Assembly: GCF_019279795.1 (NCBI RefSeq)
Contig: NC_056743.1
Location: 867,847,864-867,911,863 of the forward strand
Direction of reading: 5' to 3'
DNA from: Protopterus annectens
Taxonomy: Eukaryota > Chordata > Ceratodontiformes > Protopteridae
Length of the DNA stretch: 64,000 bases
Shown here in pieces: positions 52,691 through 62,746 of the stretch (position 1 is the stretch's first letter; each line of letters starts with the position of its first letter). Made by a program: the position numbers and the translations under genes. Under the pieces are notes generated by a model. The model saw nothing but the letters and a program-made list of their open reading frames with translations, was not told the DNA's origin and searched no databases.

Positions 52691-54448
52691 TTCCTGTAAG
52701 CTTGAGACTTGTCCTCACCTCCTTTTGGGGTTGAGGTGCCCCACTGTCGTCGTCTGTTTGAGCCTTGGGGTTGAGATCTGCCTCTTGGGCGTCTGTATCT
52801 GCCTCTCTGTGGCCTGTCTGACACTGAAAAGGACCAATTCTTTGTTGGCCAATTTCTACTAAACTGAGGTGGCTGTACCTGTAAGAAATCCTTGACTGCT
52901 TGCATAGATTTAGCTTTATCCTCCATTTTCTTTAATGACTCTTCTACCTTAACACCAAACAAGGTATCATGCTGTAAAGGAGCATCCAATAATTTTGCCT
53001 TAACATGATCGGGTAAACTCTGTTCTTTTAACCAAGCATGTCTTCGAATAACAGAACAAGAGGCCTCTAAAGAATCAAAACCACATTGCAGAGTATGTTT
53101 TCCCACCTGTTCAACTGCATGCAATAAATCCTGCATTTCTTTACAATCAGGAGCTTCTGAGCTTGCAAGCATTTTCTGTTCTAACTGAGTCATTAAATAT
53201 CGTTGGTACTTAAGCATGTGAAACTGACAATTTAAAGCTCTTACTGTTAAAGTTGCAGACCTGTATACTTCTTCCCCATCTATCCAAAGCTCTGGAATCT
53301 CTGTCAGAGGGTACTGGATTTTTAGCAGTGGAAGCCTTAACCCCTTTTGGACCCTGGGAAATAGTTTCTGGATCAGAAGGGTTTTTGTAAAGAAACTTGT
53401 GAGAGTCAGGGACTCTATAATACCTATCTGGCTTGGCTGGAGCAGGGGGTAAAGAGTCAGGAGATAAGCTAGATTCAGAGAACGCATCATCCACAATATC
53501 TAGCACAGGCGGAATAGCCAGGGGCCTGTGCTGAGGCAATAGGAAATCCCTGAGCCTTTTCTTGGATTCAGAGTAATCCTGACTTTCCCAATGGAAATGT
53601 TCCCTCATGGTATGTAAAGTTTCCCCAAAAGAATAATCCTCAGGAGGAGAAGTTGAAGGGATAGATTCTTCAGCATCAGAGTCCTCATAGGGGGGTAGAG
53701 AGTATCCCTGGTCTGAAGAGGAATCAGAGGAAATGGAAACCTGATCAGAGGAGTCATAGTCTGTATCCTGCCTAGACCTTTTCTCAGGAGGGAGATGGGA
53801 ACCCCTGATTAGAGTAATGAGGTCTTCGGCCATTTTAAGCATCTGTTTCTTAGGCATGGAGGACTTTCCAGGAGAATGCTGTACTTGTTTCTTTGTCTTT
53901 AATGGAACCTTTGTCTTGGCTGTTGATTTTATGGTAAGTTGTGAAGGTCTGAAAACACCCTCAGAAGCCAATGCCTGCTCAGCGGCTCCGGACCCATCTG
54001 AGGGATTAGTTTCCATAGGCCCAATACCTTGAGTTTCCAGAGGCCTAGATGTCTCCATGTGGGAGTCGGAAGCAGCCTGTGGCTCTGAGGTAGCGGGGGT
54101 CAGGGGCTGCGAAAGCACCTCACTGAGCACCTGTGAACCGGCGATTGGCCTAGAAGAGGTTTCGTCATCGGTTTTGGACCTCGGATGCCTGTCTTAATCC
54201 TTGTCTTTGCATTTTTTCGGTATTGAGGTAGTCGGCTGATCTGACGGCATAGTATAATTGACCCTTCGGCCAAAGTAGTGTGAAGCAAAATGAAAACATC
54301 TTTTTATAGTGCGTTTGTTAAATCTAGCACAAAACCGACAACTAGTGACATCGTGATCAGGGCCTAGGCATGGAATACAGTAAGAGTAGAAGTCCTTATG
54401 AGGTATTTGCTTCCCACAAGAAATACAATTATTAACTTTTTCTGACAT
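52678..54448 (-). pseudogene. DIRS E gag-like gene, two frame breaks
   Basis: The ATG at 54448 opens MSEKVNNCISCGKQIPHKDF with CIPCLGPDH and CRFC; the first His of the array is Tyr here (HKDFYSYC). After a break near 54190 a 306-residue stretch (54130-53210) has MLKMAEDLITLIRGSHLPPE, an acidic serine block, SFGETLHTMREHFHWESQDY and RPLAIPPVLDIVDDAFSESS. A second break near 53280 leads to the C-terminal part (53270-52678) with ALNCQFHMLKYQRYLMTQLE, DHVKAKLLDAPLQHDTLFGV and an Arg/Gly-rich tail (RPQRGRYRRPRGRSQPQG). Presumed structural, RNA-binding. Confidence 0.83.
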
Positions 54449-54587
54449 CGGTCTGAGGCAAGAAAAAAGCTTTCTCCAACGGGGTACTTAGCTTTATTGA
54501 AGACTTCGGATCTGAAATTCGACTTCAAAAATCTCAGGAGTCGGCCGACCGGCACTTGCAAACTGCTTCTGCTTCGGGCACCGTGCG

Positions 54588-54770
54588 GCAAGAAAGACTG
54601 AAGAAAATGGTGTCGGATGCATACTATATACCCCTGGCGCACTGACGTCTGGGAAGAAGCGACAGCAACTGACGCCGGACCAAGACTTTGGAACTCTGGC
54701 TGACTGCGGGACCGCCTAATGGCAGGATAACCCAAGTGTGATGACTGCAGCAGTGTAACAGGATGAACAT
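54588..54770 (-). repeat. Left ITR of DIRS E
   Basis: Inverted partner of 49239-49450. The TATA-like box of other copies is changed to GGTATATAGT here (about 54624-54632). Confidence 0.85.
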
Positions 54771-54774
54771 CCAG

Positions 54775-54868
54775 GACTGCAACAGTAAATACACTCGAAC
54801 ATCTACATTTATGGTAAGTGTACACAACTGTACTATGTTCTTTGTGTTTCACTGTTGCAGTCATTACA
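54775..54868 (-). repeat. ICR of DIRS F
   Basis: 54775-54832 is the complement of the F right outer edge (48871 onward). 54833-54868 corresponds to a left edge that no longer exists in this copy, close to that of element C. Confidence 0.82.
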
Positions 54869-54889
54869 TTTGGGTAGATTCCCAAAGCT

Positions 54890-55474
54890 ATGGTTGGAAG
54901 GATGGATTTATACAGCATTAGGACCAGCTATAAGGCCCTGCAAAACAGCAGTGGCAAAGCCAGCTATGGATTTAGAGAAAACTGGTAATTGAGAATGCTT
55001 GGTGAAAGTATGAACTGAACTCCAGGTAGAAGCTTCGAGAATATCCCTGGTAGGAACACCTCTGAGAAAGGCTGTAGAAGTAGATTCAGCCCTGGTGGAA
55101 TGAGATCTAATCCCCTGGGGGATAGGTTTTCCAAGGTGTTTATAGCAGAAATGAATGCAATGGCTTATCCATTTAGAAATGGTTTGTTTCGAAATAGCCT
55201 TCCCTCTGCCTCTACAGCAAATGCTACCAGCTGTTCAGATTTTCTTCGAAATGTAGTCCTGTCCAAGTAGAATCTAAGTTGTCTGTGTACATCCAATGCA
55301 TGCAGAATCCACTCCCCATTGTTCTGTGGATTGGGAAAGAAAGTTAGCAAATGAATGGACTGATTAAGAGCCACACTGGATACCACCTTGGGCATGAAGG
55401 ATGGATTTGTCCTGAGTGACATCCTTTCCGCATGAAAGATGATAAAAGGCTCCACTGCCATAAGGGCCTCCCTC
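54890..55474 (-). pseudogene. DIRS F tyrosine recombinase C-terminal half
   Basis: Open 55474-55165 with MAVEPFIIFHAERMSLRTNP, SSVALNQSIHLLTFFPNPQN and DVHRQLRFYLDRT. After a shift, RSHSTRAESTSTAFLRG (HxxR) and FTKHSQLPVFSKS follow. The catalytic Tyr of the KHY motif is replaced by Ser in this copy. The Arg of RRVSEL lies beyond the truncation. Inactive. Confidence 0.82.
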
Positions 55475-56055
55475 CCACCCATTTAAGTTGTCTTGTTAAA
55501 TACCACTGTCTTTCTAGTTGCCCGCCTCTTATGTTAATCTGACCATATATCTCATTTCTCTCTACTTTCACTGGCTTATGTGAGTAATCACAAAACCATC
55601 ACTTTTGAAATCCCACCCCTTCAATTATTTAAATTTATTGGCCATCCTACAGTATTTCATAGTACCAAAATACAAAAGTAACCACCCCTTTCAGTCCATC
55701 TTGCTGTTTTAAAAATAGTAACTCTCCACTAAACCTTAACTTTTTAAACAGGTAAAACTCAAGTTACCTACTTTCATATCTAACTTCTCTAGTGCACACT
55801 GCAGAGTGCATTCTTTTCAATCTTACCTTTAAGCATCCCTGTTACTAGCACTTTCTCTAATACCTAAAAAGATCATCTCTACTTGACTCCAAGTAGACTT
55901 TTCTCTATCTGTTAAACCTAGCACTTGCTCCTACAGTACTTATTACCTTGATACGGCACTCTTATAGATAGCACCCCAAAAAGGCAAACCCCATTTCTCG
56001 GTCACCCACGTCCCCCGGAATCTCTTTTAAAGTTTTTTTGTCTAGTCCTTCCAGC
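55475..56055. other. No gene; possible LINE 5' untranslated region at the end
   Basis: Between the breakpoint of DIRS F and the ORF1 of the LINE. The last 100 bp or so (TCGGTCACCCACGTCCCCCG region) are more GC-rich and may be the LINE 5' end, but no boundary could be fixed. Confidence 0.4.
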
Positions 56056-57030
56056 ATGTCGAGGGATCAGTTGCTAGTGTCCTCTCCTGCTCAGCTGGTG
56101 AACCTGGGAATATTGAGGCAATGTTACAATTGCCTCATGTACACAGACAACCCTCTCCTCCTCCCACAAAACACAAATACATGCGAGAGATGCAACTATA
56201 CGGCCAAACTGGAGGCTGAGCTCTCTCAACATAGGACTGGCAAGACCAGTCAGGAGGAAAAGGTTACCACACACACTATAGACTCAGTCTCACATAGTAC
56301 CATCACAACCTCAAATCATACACATAAACACACAAAGACATACTCGGCGGCTGTGATCAAAAATCTACCAAAACAGCAGAGGCCACCAAAGCAGACACCC
56401 AAACAACCACCACCTCAGAACACAACACCTGCAACACATAGATCTCACAGTCAGAGTGTCAAACAGTCACAGCCCTTAAGGCCAAACACAATGCCAGACA
56501 CACTAGTCATTGGTGACTCCATAGTCAGACACACTGACGTCCCGCTCACCAGACTGAGTAAGGAGAAGGTCACAGTAAGCTGCCTGTCGGGCGCTAGAAT
56601 CCGCCACATAACGCAAGCACTCAGGTCTCTCAACAGCAGGTACAAATATGACTCAGTCATTGTCCACGCTGGTGTAAACGACCTGAGACGTACCTCCTTG
56701 GACTACATGAAAAGAGACATTGAGGAGCTCTCTGATTATGTAGCCCAGGCAGGTATGACCCTGACCTTGAGCAGTATCCTACCTTCACCAAGAATGATGC
56801 CACAATACAGAGATAAGATGATCAGCTTTAACAATTGGCTTAAACTCTGGTGTCATTCAAAGGGGATCCAATGTCTGTCTGCCTGGGATGACATGCTGGA
56901 CAAGCCACGCTGTTTCGCAAGGGACGGCTTGCACCAGTCACCCCTGGGATTCTGGATATTGGCAAAGGCTCTTGCCACCCCCATAGTGCCTTTTTTAGGC
57001 AAGGCTCAAATTCTAAACCTACCACCCTAG
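56056..57030 (+). CDS. LINE ORF1: zinc-finger and esterase-like protein, intact
   Basis: An ATG at 56056 opens 324 codons to a TAG at 57028. The N-terminal Cys pairs CYNC and CERC (about residues 19-50) suggest a zinc-binding finger. A Pro/Gln/His-rich linker follows. The C-terminal half has SGNH-hydrolase blocks: LVIGDSIVRHTDVPLTRLS (block I, nucleophile Ser), VIVHAGVNDLRRTSLDYMKR (GxND-type block III) and ARDGLHQSPLGFW (DxxH block V). CR1-group LINE ORF1 proteins are known to carry such an esterase. No break is present, so the LINE was probably young when DIRS G inserted downstream. Confidence 0.88.
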   Translation: MSRDQLLVSSPAQLVNLGILRQCYNCLMYTDNPLLLPQNTNTCERCNYTAKLEAELSQHRTGKTSQEEKVTTHTIDSVSHSTITTSNHTHKHTKTYSAAVIKNLPKQQRPPKQTPKQPPPQNTTPATHRSHSQSVKQSQPLRPNTMPDTLVIGDSIVRHTDVPLTRLSKEKVTVSCLSGARIRHITQALRSLNSRYKYDSVIVHAGVNDLRRTSLDYMKRDIEELSDYVAQAGMTLTLSSILPSPRMMPQYRDKMISFNNWLKLWCHSKGIQCLSAWDDMLDKPRCFARDGLHQSPLGFWILAKALATPIVPFLGKAQILNLPP

Positions 57031-57059
57031 AACACAAAAAAGGAAAAAAACTAAGGGTA

Positions 57060-57154
57060 ATGCTGCTCAATGCCAGAAGTCTAAATCTCAAAATGCACGC
57101 ACTTGAGGCCCTTCTCAGTATGGAGAACATCGATGTCTGTGCAGTGACAGAAAA
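57060..57154 (+). pseudogene. LINE ORF2 start, cut by DIRS G
   Basis: The ATG at 57060 gives MLLNARSLNLKMHALEALLS then ENIDVCAVTE, the standard start of an AP-type endonuclease (LNARS...D...TE). It begins 29 bp after the ORF1 stop. The frame is interrupted by the right edge of DIRS G at 57155 and resumes at about 62747. Confidence 0.85.
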
Positions 57155-57372
57155 GTACAGTTTTGTACCTACCATAAATGTAGATGTCCGAACTGGATAG
57201 CATCTGCAGTCATAACAAGTGGGTTGTCCTGTCGTCAGGCAGCCCTTCAGTCGGCCGGATTCCAAAGTCCGGGTCCGGCTTCGGCTGATGTCGCACTCCA
57301 CCCGACGTCATCTCTGTTGGTCTTCGGGTATAAAGGCATCAGCCGACGCCATTTTCCTCAGTGTTTCTTGCC
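57155..57372 (-). repeat. Right ITR of DIRS G
   Basis: Near-perfect inverted match to 62559-62746, including CCGGACTTTGGAATCCGGCC, plus the outer GTACAGTTTTGTACCTACCA extension. Confidence 0.92.
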
Positions 57373-57572
57373 CCAGATGCCAGTAGCCCTCTTGCAGGCT
57401 AAAATTTGGATAGATGCCAATGTTTCCAAATAGATAGAGGTAAACACAACAATAAGCATGTATGTACATATATACAAACAAATACACCATAAAAGACTCC
57501 CCCCCAACAGCTAGCTATTAGAAGGGTAAACACCCTAGGAGTACCACAGAGAGGAAGGAGGGAGGGTAATCC

Positions 57573-57668
57573 TGACTGCAGATGCTATCCAGTTCGGACA
57601 TCTACATTTATGGTAGGTACAAAACTGTACTATGTCCTTCATGGATGCATCTGCAGTCATAACAAGTG
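57573..57668 (-). repeat. ICR of DIRS G
   Basis: Complement of the right outer edge up to ACTGTAC, then ATGTCCTTCATGGATGCATC, the exact complement of the left outer edge at 62725-62746. Confidence 0.92.
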
Positions 57669-57726
57669 GGTAGAATACCATAGCCAACTAGGGGAGGAGG
57701 ATAAAAGTAGATTATGGTGTGTTTAG

Positions 57727-58755
57727 GATCCCTTGCAGTACAGCAGTGGCAAACCCTGCTCAGGATCTGGAATATAGAGGCAAATTATAATGCTTGGCAA
57801 ATGTATGCACGGAGGTCCAAGTAGCCGCCTCAATAATGTCTTTGGTTGCCACTCCTCGTAAGAAGGCTGTGGTAGTGGCTGTTGCCCTTGTAGAATGAGG
57901 TCTTATGTTCTGTGGAATTGGTTTTCCATGGAAGGAGTAACAGAATCGTATGCAATTTCCTATCCATTTGGAGATTGTCTGTTTGGAAATAGCTTTTCCT
58001 TCCCTTCCTGTTGCATAGGCTACAAAAGTTGGTCAGTCTTTCTGCTATTTTTGTTCTGTCCAAGTAGTAGCGTAGCTGTCTATGTACATCCAAGGTATGC
58101 AGTATTCTTTCCCTCTGTTTTGTGGGTTGGGAAAGAAGGTAGGTAGGTGGATTGCCTGGTTTAAAGACACTCTGGATACCACCTTGGGCATAAATGTAGG
58201 ATTAGTCCTCATGGACACTCTATCTTGGTGGAAGATTAGGAAGGGTTGCACTGCCATTAAGGCCTGTAGTTCTGAAACCCTCCTTGCTGAAGTAACTGCC
58301 AGTAGGAAAGCAGTTTTCCATGACAGGTGTTGTAGGTCTGCTGTTGCTGCTGGTTCAAAGGGTGAAAGTGTCAACTTTTCTAGCACAAAGTTTAAATCCC
58401 AAGCTGATAATGGTGGTTTCCTTGGAGGTTTTACATTCTTGATTCCTCTGAGGAACTGCCTGAGCAAAGGGTGCGAAAAAACAGGTGGATCAAAGCTGTA
58501 TTCTGCTGAAATAGCTGATGCATGTATCTTGATGGAGGAGTAGGACAGGCCTGAATGAAGAAGTTCGGCCAGATACTCCAGAATGTTAGGCATATCTATG
58601 TTTGACACATCTTTTCCTCTTTCCGTACTCCAGATGACAAACCTTTTCCATTTTCCAGCATAGTTCCTTCTTGTTGAAGGTCTGCGTGCTTCAAGAATAA
58701 TGTCTTTAACTCTTTGGGAAAGTTCTGGATTAGCTGCTGTTATGTGATGTTCCAT
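57727..58755 (-). pseudogene. DIRS G tyrosine recombinase, frameshifted
   Basis: Open 58755-58045: VKDIILEARRPSTRRNYAGK, AWDLNFVLEKLTLSPFEPAA, TSARRVSELQALMAVQPF (catalytic Arg near 58275), HLPTFFPNPQNRGK. A shift near 58100 leads to DVHRQLRYYLDRTK and a further shift to the end: HSTRATATTAFLRG-like (HxxR) and FAKHYNLPLYSRS (Tyr), closed by a stop. Catalytic residues are all present but in three frames. Confidence 0.87.
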
Positions 58756-60700
58756 GCAGTCAGTTGCAAGGTTTTAGGTTTGGATGTATGATGCTGTAGT
58801 GGTTCTGCGTTAACATCAAAGGCATCAGGGAATTGTCCACATATTGTTCGAGACATGCTCCTCAGTAGTGGATACCAGTGTTGTCTTGGCCAGTTTGGAG
58901 CTATCAGGATTATCCTTGGACGTTCTTCCTTGATTTTCAGTAGTACCTTGTGTATCAAAGGAAGAGGTGGGAATGCATATGCTGTTAGGCCTTTCCAGTT
59001 GAAGGAGAGCGAATCCACTTTCCATGCTAATGGGTGGAATGTCCTTGTGCAGAATGTTTTGAGCTGGTGATTGAGAGGTGATGCGAATAGGTCTATCTGT
59101 GGCATTCCCCATTTCTTTGAGATGGTCTTGAAGATGTCCGGTGAAGCTTCCATTCGTGGGCATCCAGAGTGGTTCTGCTTAATATGTCTGCTAGAGTATT
59201 GTCTTTCCCTGGTACAAATATTGCCTGTAACTGGATGTTGTAGCTGAGTGCCAGGGTCCACAGCTCCAAGGTCATTCTGCATAGGGGTATGAATGAGTGC
59301 CTCCCTGTTTGTTGATGTACCACATGACTGTGGTGTTGTCTGTCCTTATCATCAACTGGCCCTCTTTGAGAAATGGTTTGAACTTTTGGATTGCCAGTTT
59401 TACTGCCAGCATTTCTTTTAGGTTGATGTGCAGTTGAAGTTGATCCTGTGTCCATAATCCTTGCACGCATTTGTCCAGCATGTGGGCCCCCCATCCTAGG
59501 TCTGAAGCGCCTGTTGTGATGGTCTGGCTTGCTTGACATCTGCGAAAGGGTAGGCCTGGGTTTGACTGGCATGCCTGAGCCCACCATAGGAACTCCTGTT
59601 TTAAGCATGGAATTAGTGGGATTTCTGTTTCTAGACTGTGTCTGTGTTGGGACCATAAATTCTTTAGGTACCACTGTAGTTTTCTCATATGTAGTCTGGC
59701 AAATGGAACCAAGATTATGCATGATGCCATGAAGCCCAAGGCCTGCAGTACTTTTCTTGCTGTTAACTTGTTCAGTTTTGTTAGTGCCAAGAAGTAAAGA
59801 GGAAGTTCTTTTGTTTTTCTGTAGTCAGGAATGCCATTTGTTTTACTGTGTCCAATTCGCCCAAGAATGTCCTTGTTTGGGATGGTATCAGCCTTGACTT
59901 TTGTAAATTGACTGTGTATCCCAGTGCTTGTAGCAAGTAAATGACCCTTTGTAAATCTGTTGTCAGCTTGCTTTTGTTGTCCCCTTGTAGCAGGCAGTCG
60001 TCCAGGTATGGGTAAATTTGAATTCCCTGAAGTCTGCAATGGGCGATTACTGATGCCAGGCATTTTGTGAATACTCTGGGCGCAGTAGATAAGCCAAAGG
60101 GCAATGCTGAGAATTGATAGTGCTCTGATCCTGCAAGAAATCTGAGGTATCTTCTGCAGATTGGTCGAATGGGGACGTGCAGGTATGCCTCCTTGAGATC
60201 TAGAGTTACCAGCCAAGACTCCTTGCCCAGCATGGGAAGAAGTTGCTGTAGGGTCAGCATTTTGAATTTTGGGACAATGATGTATGTATTTAAGGTGGAC
60301 AGGTCGAGAATTGGTCTCCAACTTTTTTCCTTTCTTGGAACTAGGAATAGTCTGGAGTAGAACCCCTTTCCTTGCTCGGCTGTTGGTACTCTTTCCACAG
60401 CTCTCATGTTTGCTAACTCCATTATCTGGCGTAGAGCCTCTGTTTTTTGATTTGGAGGTAGATTTGGCATTCCTCTTTTTACTGGTAAAGTGTGGAAGTG
60501 AAACCGGTAACCTTGATCTATGGTTTGTAAAATCCACTTGTCTTTTGTTATGTAGTGCCAGTTCTTTGAAAATAAGGTTAACTTTCCGCCTAGGGGAGCT
60601 GCTATTTGTTCCCTGGTAGGCGGATTTAGGGTTAAGTCACTGTGGTTGTGCTGATGTAGTGGCAGTGGCTGTGTCTGTGCCTCTGTTGTTACCTTGCCAC
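58740..60700 (-). pseudogene. DIRS G pol, frameshifted after YLDD
   Basis: RT in a long frame ending at 59781: FYSRLFLVPRKEKSWRPILD, VTLDLKEAYLHVPIRP, ALPFGLSTAPRVFTKCLASV, YLDD at 59997-60008. The next frame carries the connection and RNase H (TTGASDLGWGAHMLDKCVQG, INLKEMLAVKLAI, IRTDNTTVMWYINKQGG near 59350). The methyltransferase-like block has MPQIDLFASPLNHQLKTFC near 59095, AYAFPPLPLIHKVLLKIKEE near 58980 and RIILIAPNWPRQHWYPLLRS near 58910. In this copy the pol frame is fused to the gag C-terminal frame through a 1-bp deletion. Confidence 0.88.
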
Positions 60701-62432
60701 TGTCTTCCTCTGTAGGCACCTCCTCTGGATTGGTTTCTGCCTCTGGAACGTCTATTCCTGCCCCTTTGAAATTTTGTGGAGTCAGGAAAGGACCAATTTT
60801 TGGCAGGCCAGTTCCTGCTAAACCTTGGGGTTGAACCTGCAAGAAATCTTTAACAGTTTGAACAGATTTTGCCTTTTCTTCCTTTTTCTTCATAACCTGC
60901 TGGGCAGGTGTACCAAACAAACTTGTCTTGTCCATAGGAGCATCTAGCAACTTAGCTTTAACATGATCCGGTAAAGCTTGTTCCTTTAGCCATGCATGCC
61001 TTCTTATCACTGTGCCTGTCATGGCTGATCTAAATGAAGCCTCCAGTGCATCATAGCCACATTTTAAGGAATGGTTGCTAACCTGTTGTATGTTATTTAC
61101 CATCTCTAATACATATTTCTTATCAAGAGATTCATCAGTGGTTAGTTTTTAGTTAACTGATCAAGCATAAACTCTTGGTATTGTATCATGTGAAACTGAC
61201 AGTTTAAAGCTCTAGCTGAGAGAGTAGCTGAAGTGTAGACCTTTTACCCCATCTGTCTAATGACCTTGCTTCCCTTTCAGAAGGAATTGGGTTTTAGTTA
61301 TGGTCGGCTACTGCCTTGGGACCCTGGGATATAGTTTCTGGGTCTGCAAGTGGAGCCTTGTAAAGGTGGTGATGAGTATCTGGCACCCTGTAAAATCTGT
61401 CTGGTTTGGCAGGGGCTGGGGGTAAAGAATCTGGAGCGGAGCAAACATCATTGAAAGCATCATCCACCACAGAGAGAACAGGAGGTATAGCTAAGGGCCT
61501 GTGCTGTGGGAGGTGCAGAAAAGTCCTAAGTCTTTTCTGGAGTCTGAAAAATCCTGTTGCTGCCATTGGAACTGTTCTCGCATGGCATGCAAGGTTTCCC
61601 CAAAGGAGAATTCTTCTGGTGGGGAAGCAGCTGGAACGGATTCTTCAGCATCAGAATCTTCAAAATTGGAGAAGGGAACCTCTGGCTGGTCAGTTATGTC
61701 TGATTCATCAGCAGAATCATCAGAGGACACTGGCTCAGGGGGCTCTGCCCTAGGTCTCTTCTCTGGGGGCTGAGAGGCCCTGTCTGGGTGAGATTGAGAT
61801 CCTCTAATTAAAGAAATTAAATCTTCTGCCAAAGTAAGCATTTGAGAACTGGAAGAGGGCCTGGATGTGGGGGGTTTAACAGGCACTGTTTTAGTAGTCT
61901 TGGCTGCTTTAGCCCTGGCGAAGGCCTTAATGGACATGGCTGCTGGAGGCCTAGCAGCACCACGTGCTGGGGTAGAGACATCCAAGGGGATGGTGTCTGA
62001 TAAGTCAACCACCGTAGTGGGTAAAATTTCTGAGGTCGATTCAAGAGTTGTAGCAGGGGCCTCAGTTGTAGGAATAGGTTCAGCTGTACTTTGTTCAGTT
62101 TTCTCGGTTTCGGCCGAAACCGAGACACTCGCGGTTTGCTTGACCATGGTTTCGGCCGAAACCGCGGACCGCGAGTGTCGGTCTTTATCTTTGCGTTTTT
62201 TGGTAGATTGGGTAGTCGGAGGATCCGACGGCATAATGTACGCAAAATTAGAACCGAAAAACTGTTCTGCAAACTCCGACCGACGCCTAAGCGTTCGTCG
62301 GTTGAAAGAAGCACAGGCCGAACAGGCTGCTACGTCGTGGGCTGGGCCTAAACAAGGCAGACAGTAAGAGTGGAAATCTTTATGAGGTATTTGCTTCCCA
62401 CAGTTTAAACAATTGTTAACTTTTTCTGACAT
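60660..62432 (-). pseudogene. DIRS G gag-like gene, fused to pol by a 1-bp deletion
   Basis: The ATG at 62432 begins MSEKVNNCLNCGKQIPHKDF; the Cys/His array continues with CLPCLGPAH and CSAC. A Thr/Ser/Glu-rich middle contains a palindromic DNA repeat (62102-62178). A shift near 61530 leads to RPLAIPPVLSVVDDAFNDVC, and stops follow near 61294 and 61230-61140. The C-terminal part (61103 on) has HVKAKLLDAPMDKTSLFGTP and VKDFLQVQP, where one base is missing relative to the C, D and E copies (CCCCAAGG, near 60827). This sends the reading directly into the pol frame and skips the Arg-rich tail. Confidence 0.82.
62102..62178. repeat. Nested palindromes in DIRS G gag
   Basis: A perfect 24-bp palindrome (62102-62125, centre CGGCCG), a second 16-bp palindrome (62148-62163, GGTTTCGGCCGAAACC), and inverted arms ACACTCGCGGT (62125-62135) with ACCGCGAGTGT (62168-62178) enclosing the second. 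The coding strand reads repeated VSAET units here. Confidence 0.9.
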
Positions 62433-62558
62433 CGGCTGAGGCAAGAAAGAGTCCCCAACGGGGTACTTAGCTTTAGAAGTCTTCGAAGTAGTATTCGGTA
62501 GAAGTAATCTCTGGATCCGACCGACCGGCACTTGCGAACAGCTTCTGCTTGGCGCCAC

Positions 62559-62746
62559 GGCAAGAAAGACTGAGGAAAATGGCGTCGGCTGATGCCTTTA
62601 TACCCGAAGACCAACAGAGATGACGTCGGGTGGAGTGCGACATCAGCCGAAGCCGGACCCGGACTTTGGAATCCGGCCGACTGAAGGGCTGCCTGACGAC
62701 AGGACAACCCACTTGTTATGACTGCAGATGCATCCATGAAGGACAT
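62559..62746 (-). repeat. Left ITR of DIRS G
   Basis: Inverted partner of 57155-57372. The outer edge (CATCCATGAAGGACAT) is complementary to the second half of the ICR. Confidence 0.92.
62596..62606 (-). promoter_or_regulatory. TATA-like box in left ITR of DIRS G
   Basis: GGGTATAAAGG on the minus strand, about 165 bp upstream of the gag ATG at 62432. The same box recurs in the ITRs of C and D, so it is probably the core promoter of this DIRS group. Confidence 0.5.

Larger units (their letters stand above)
49239..54770 (-). mobile_element. DIRS-like retrotransposon E, nested in DIRS F
   Basis: Complete minus-strand element with right ITR 49239-49450, ICR 49628-49720, YR, pol, gag and left ITR 54588-54770. 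The right edge is GGTAAA then GTACAGTTTTG; the left edge ends GATGAACAT. The flanks are the two halves of element F, so the insertion is nested. Of the copies here its gag is among the least damaged. Confidence 0.93.
54771..55474 (-). mobile_element. DIRS-like element F, ICR and recombinase end, truncated
   Basis: Resumes element F after the insertion of E (CCAGGACTGCAACAGT). It holds the ICR (54775-54868) and the recombinase C-terminal half. Homology ends abruptly at about 55474, so gag, pol and the left ITR are lost. Confidence 0.85.
57155..62746 (-). mobile_element. DIRS-like retrotransposon G, inserted in LINE ORF2
   Basis: Complete minus-strand DIRS element of a sister subfamily: right ITR 57155-57372, ICR 57573-57668, YR, pol, gag, left ITR 62559-62746. 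The right edge is GAAAA then GTACAGTTTTG; the left edge ends GAAGGACAT. The LINE endonuclease reading stops at one edge and continues in register at the other, which fixes both boundaries within a few bases. Frameshifts in all three genes. Confidence 0.95.
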
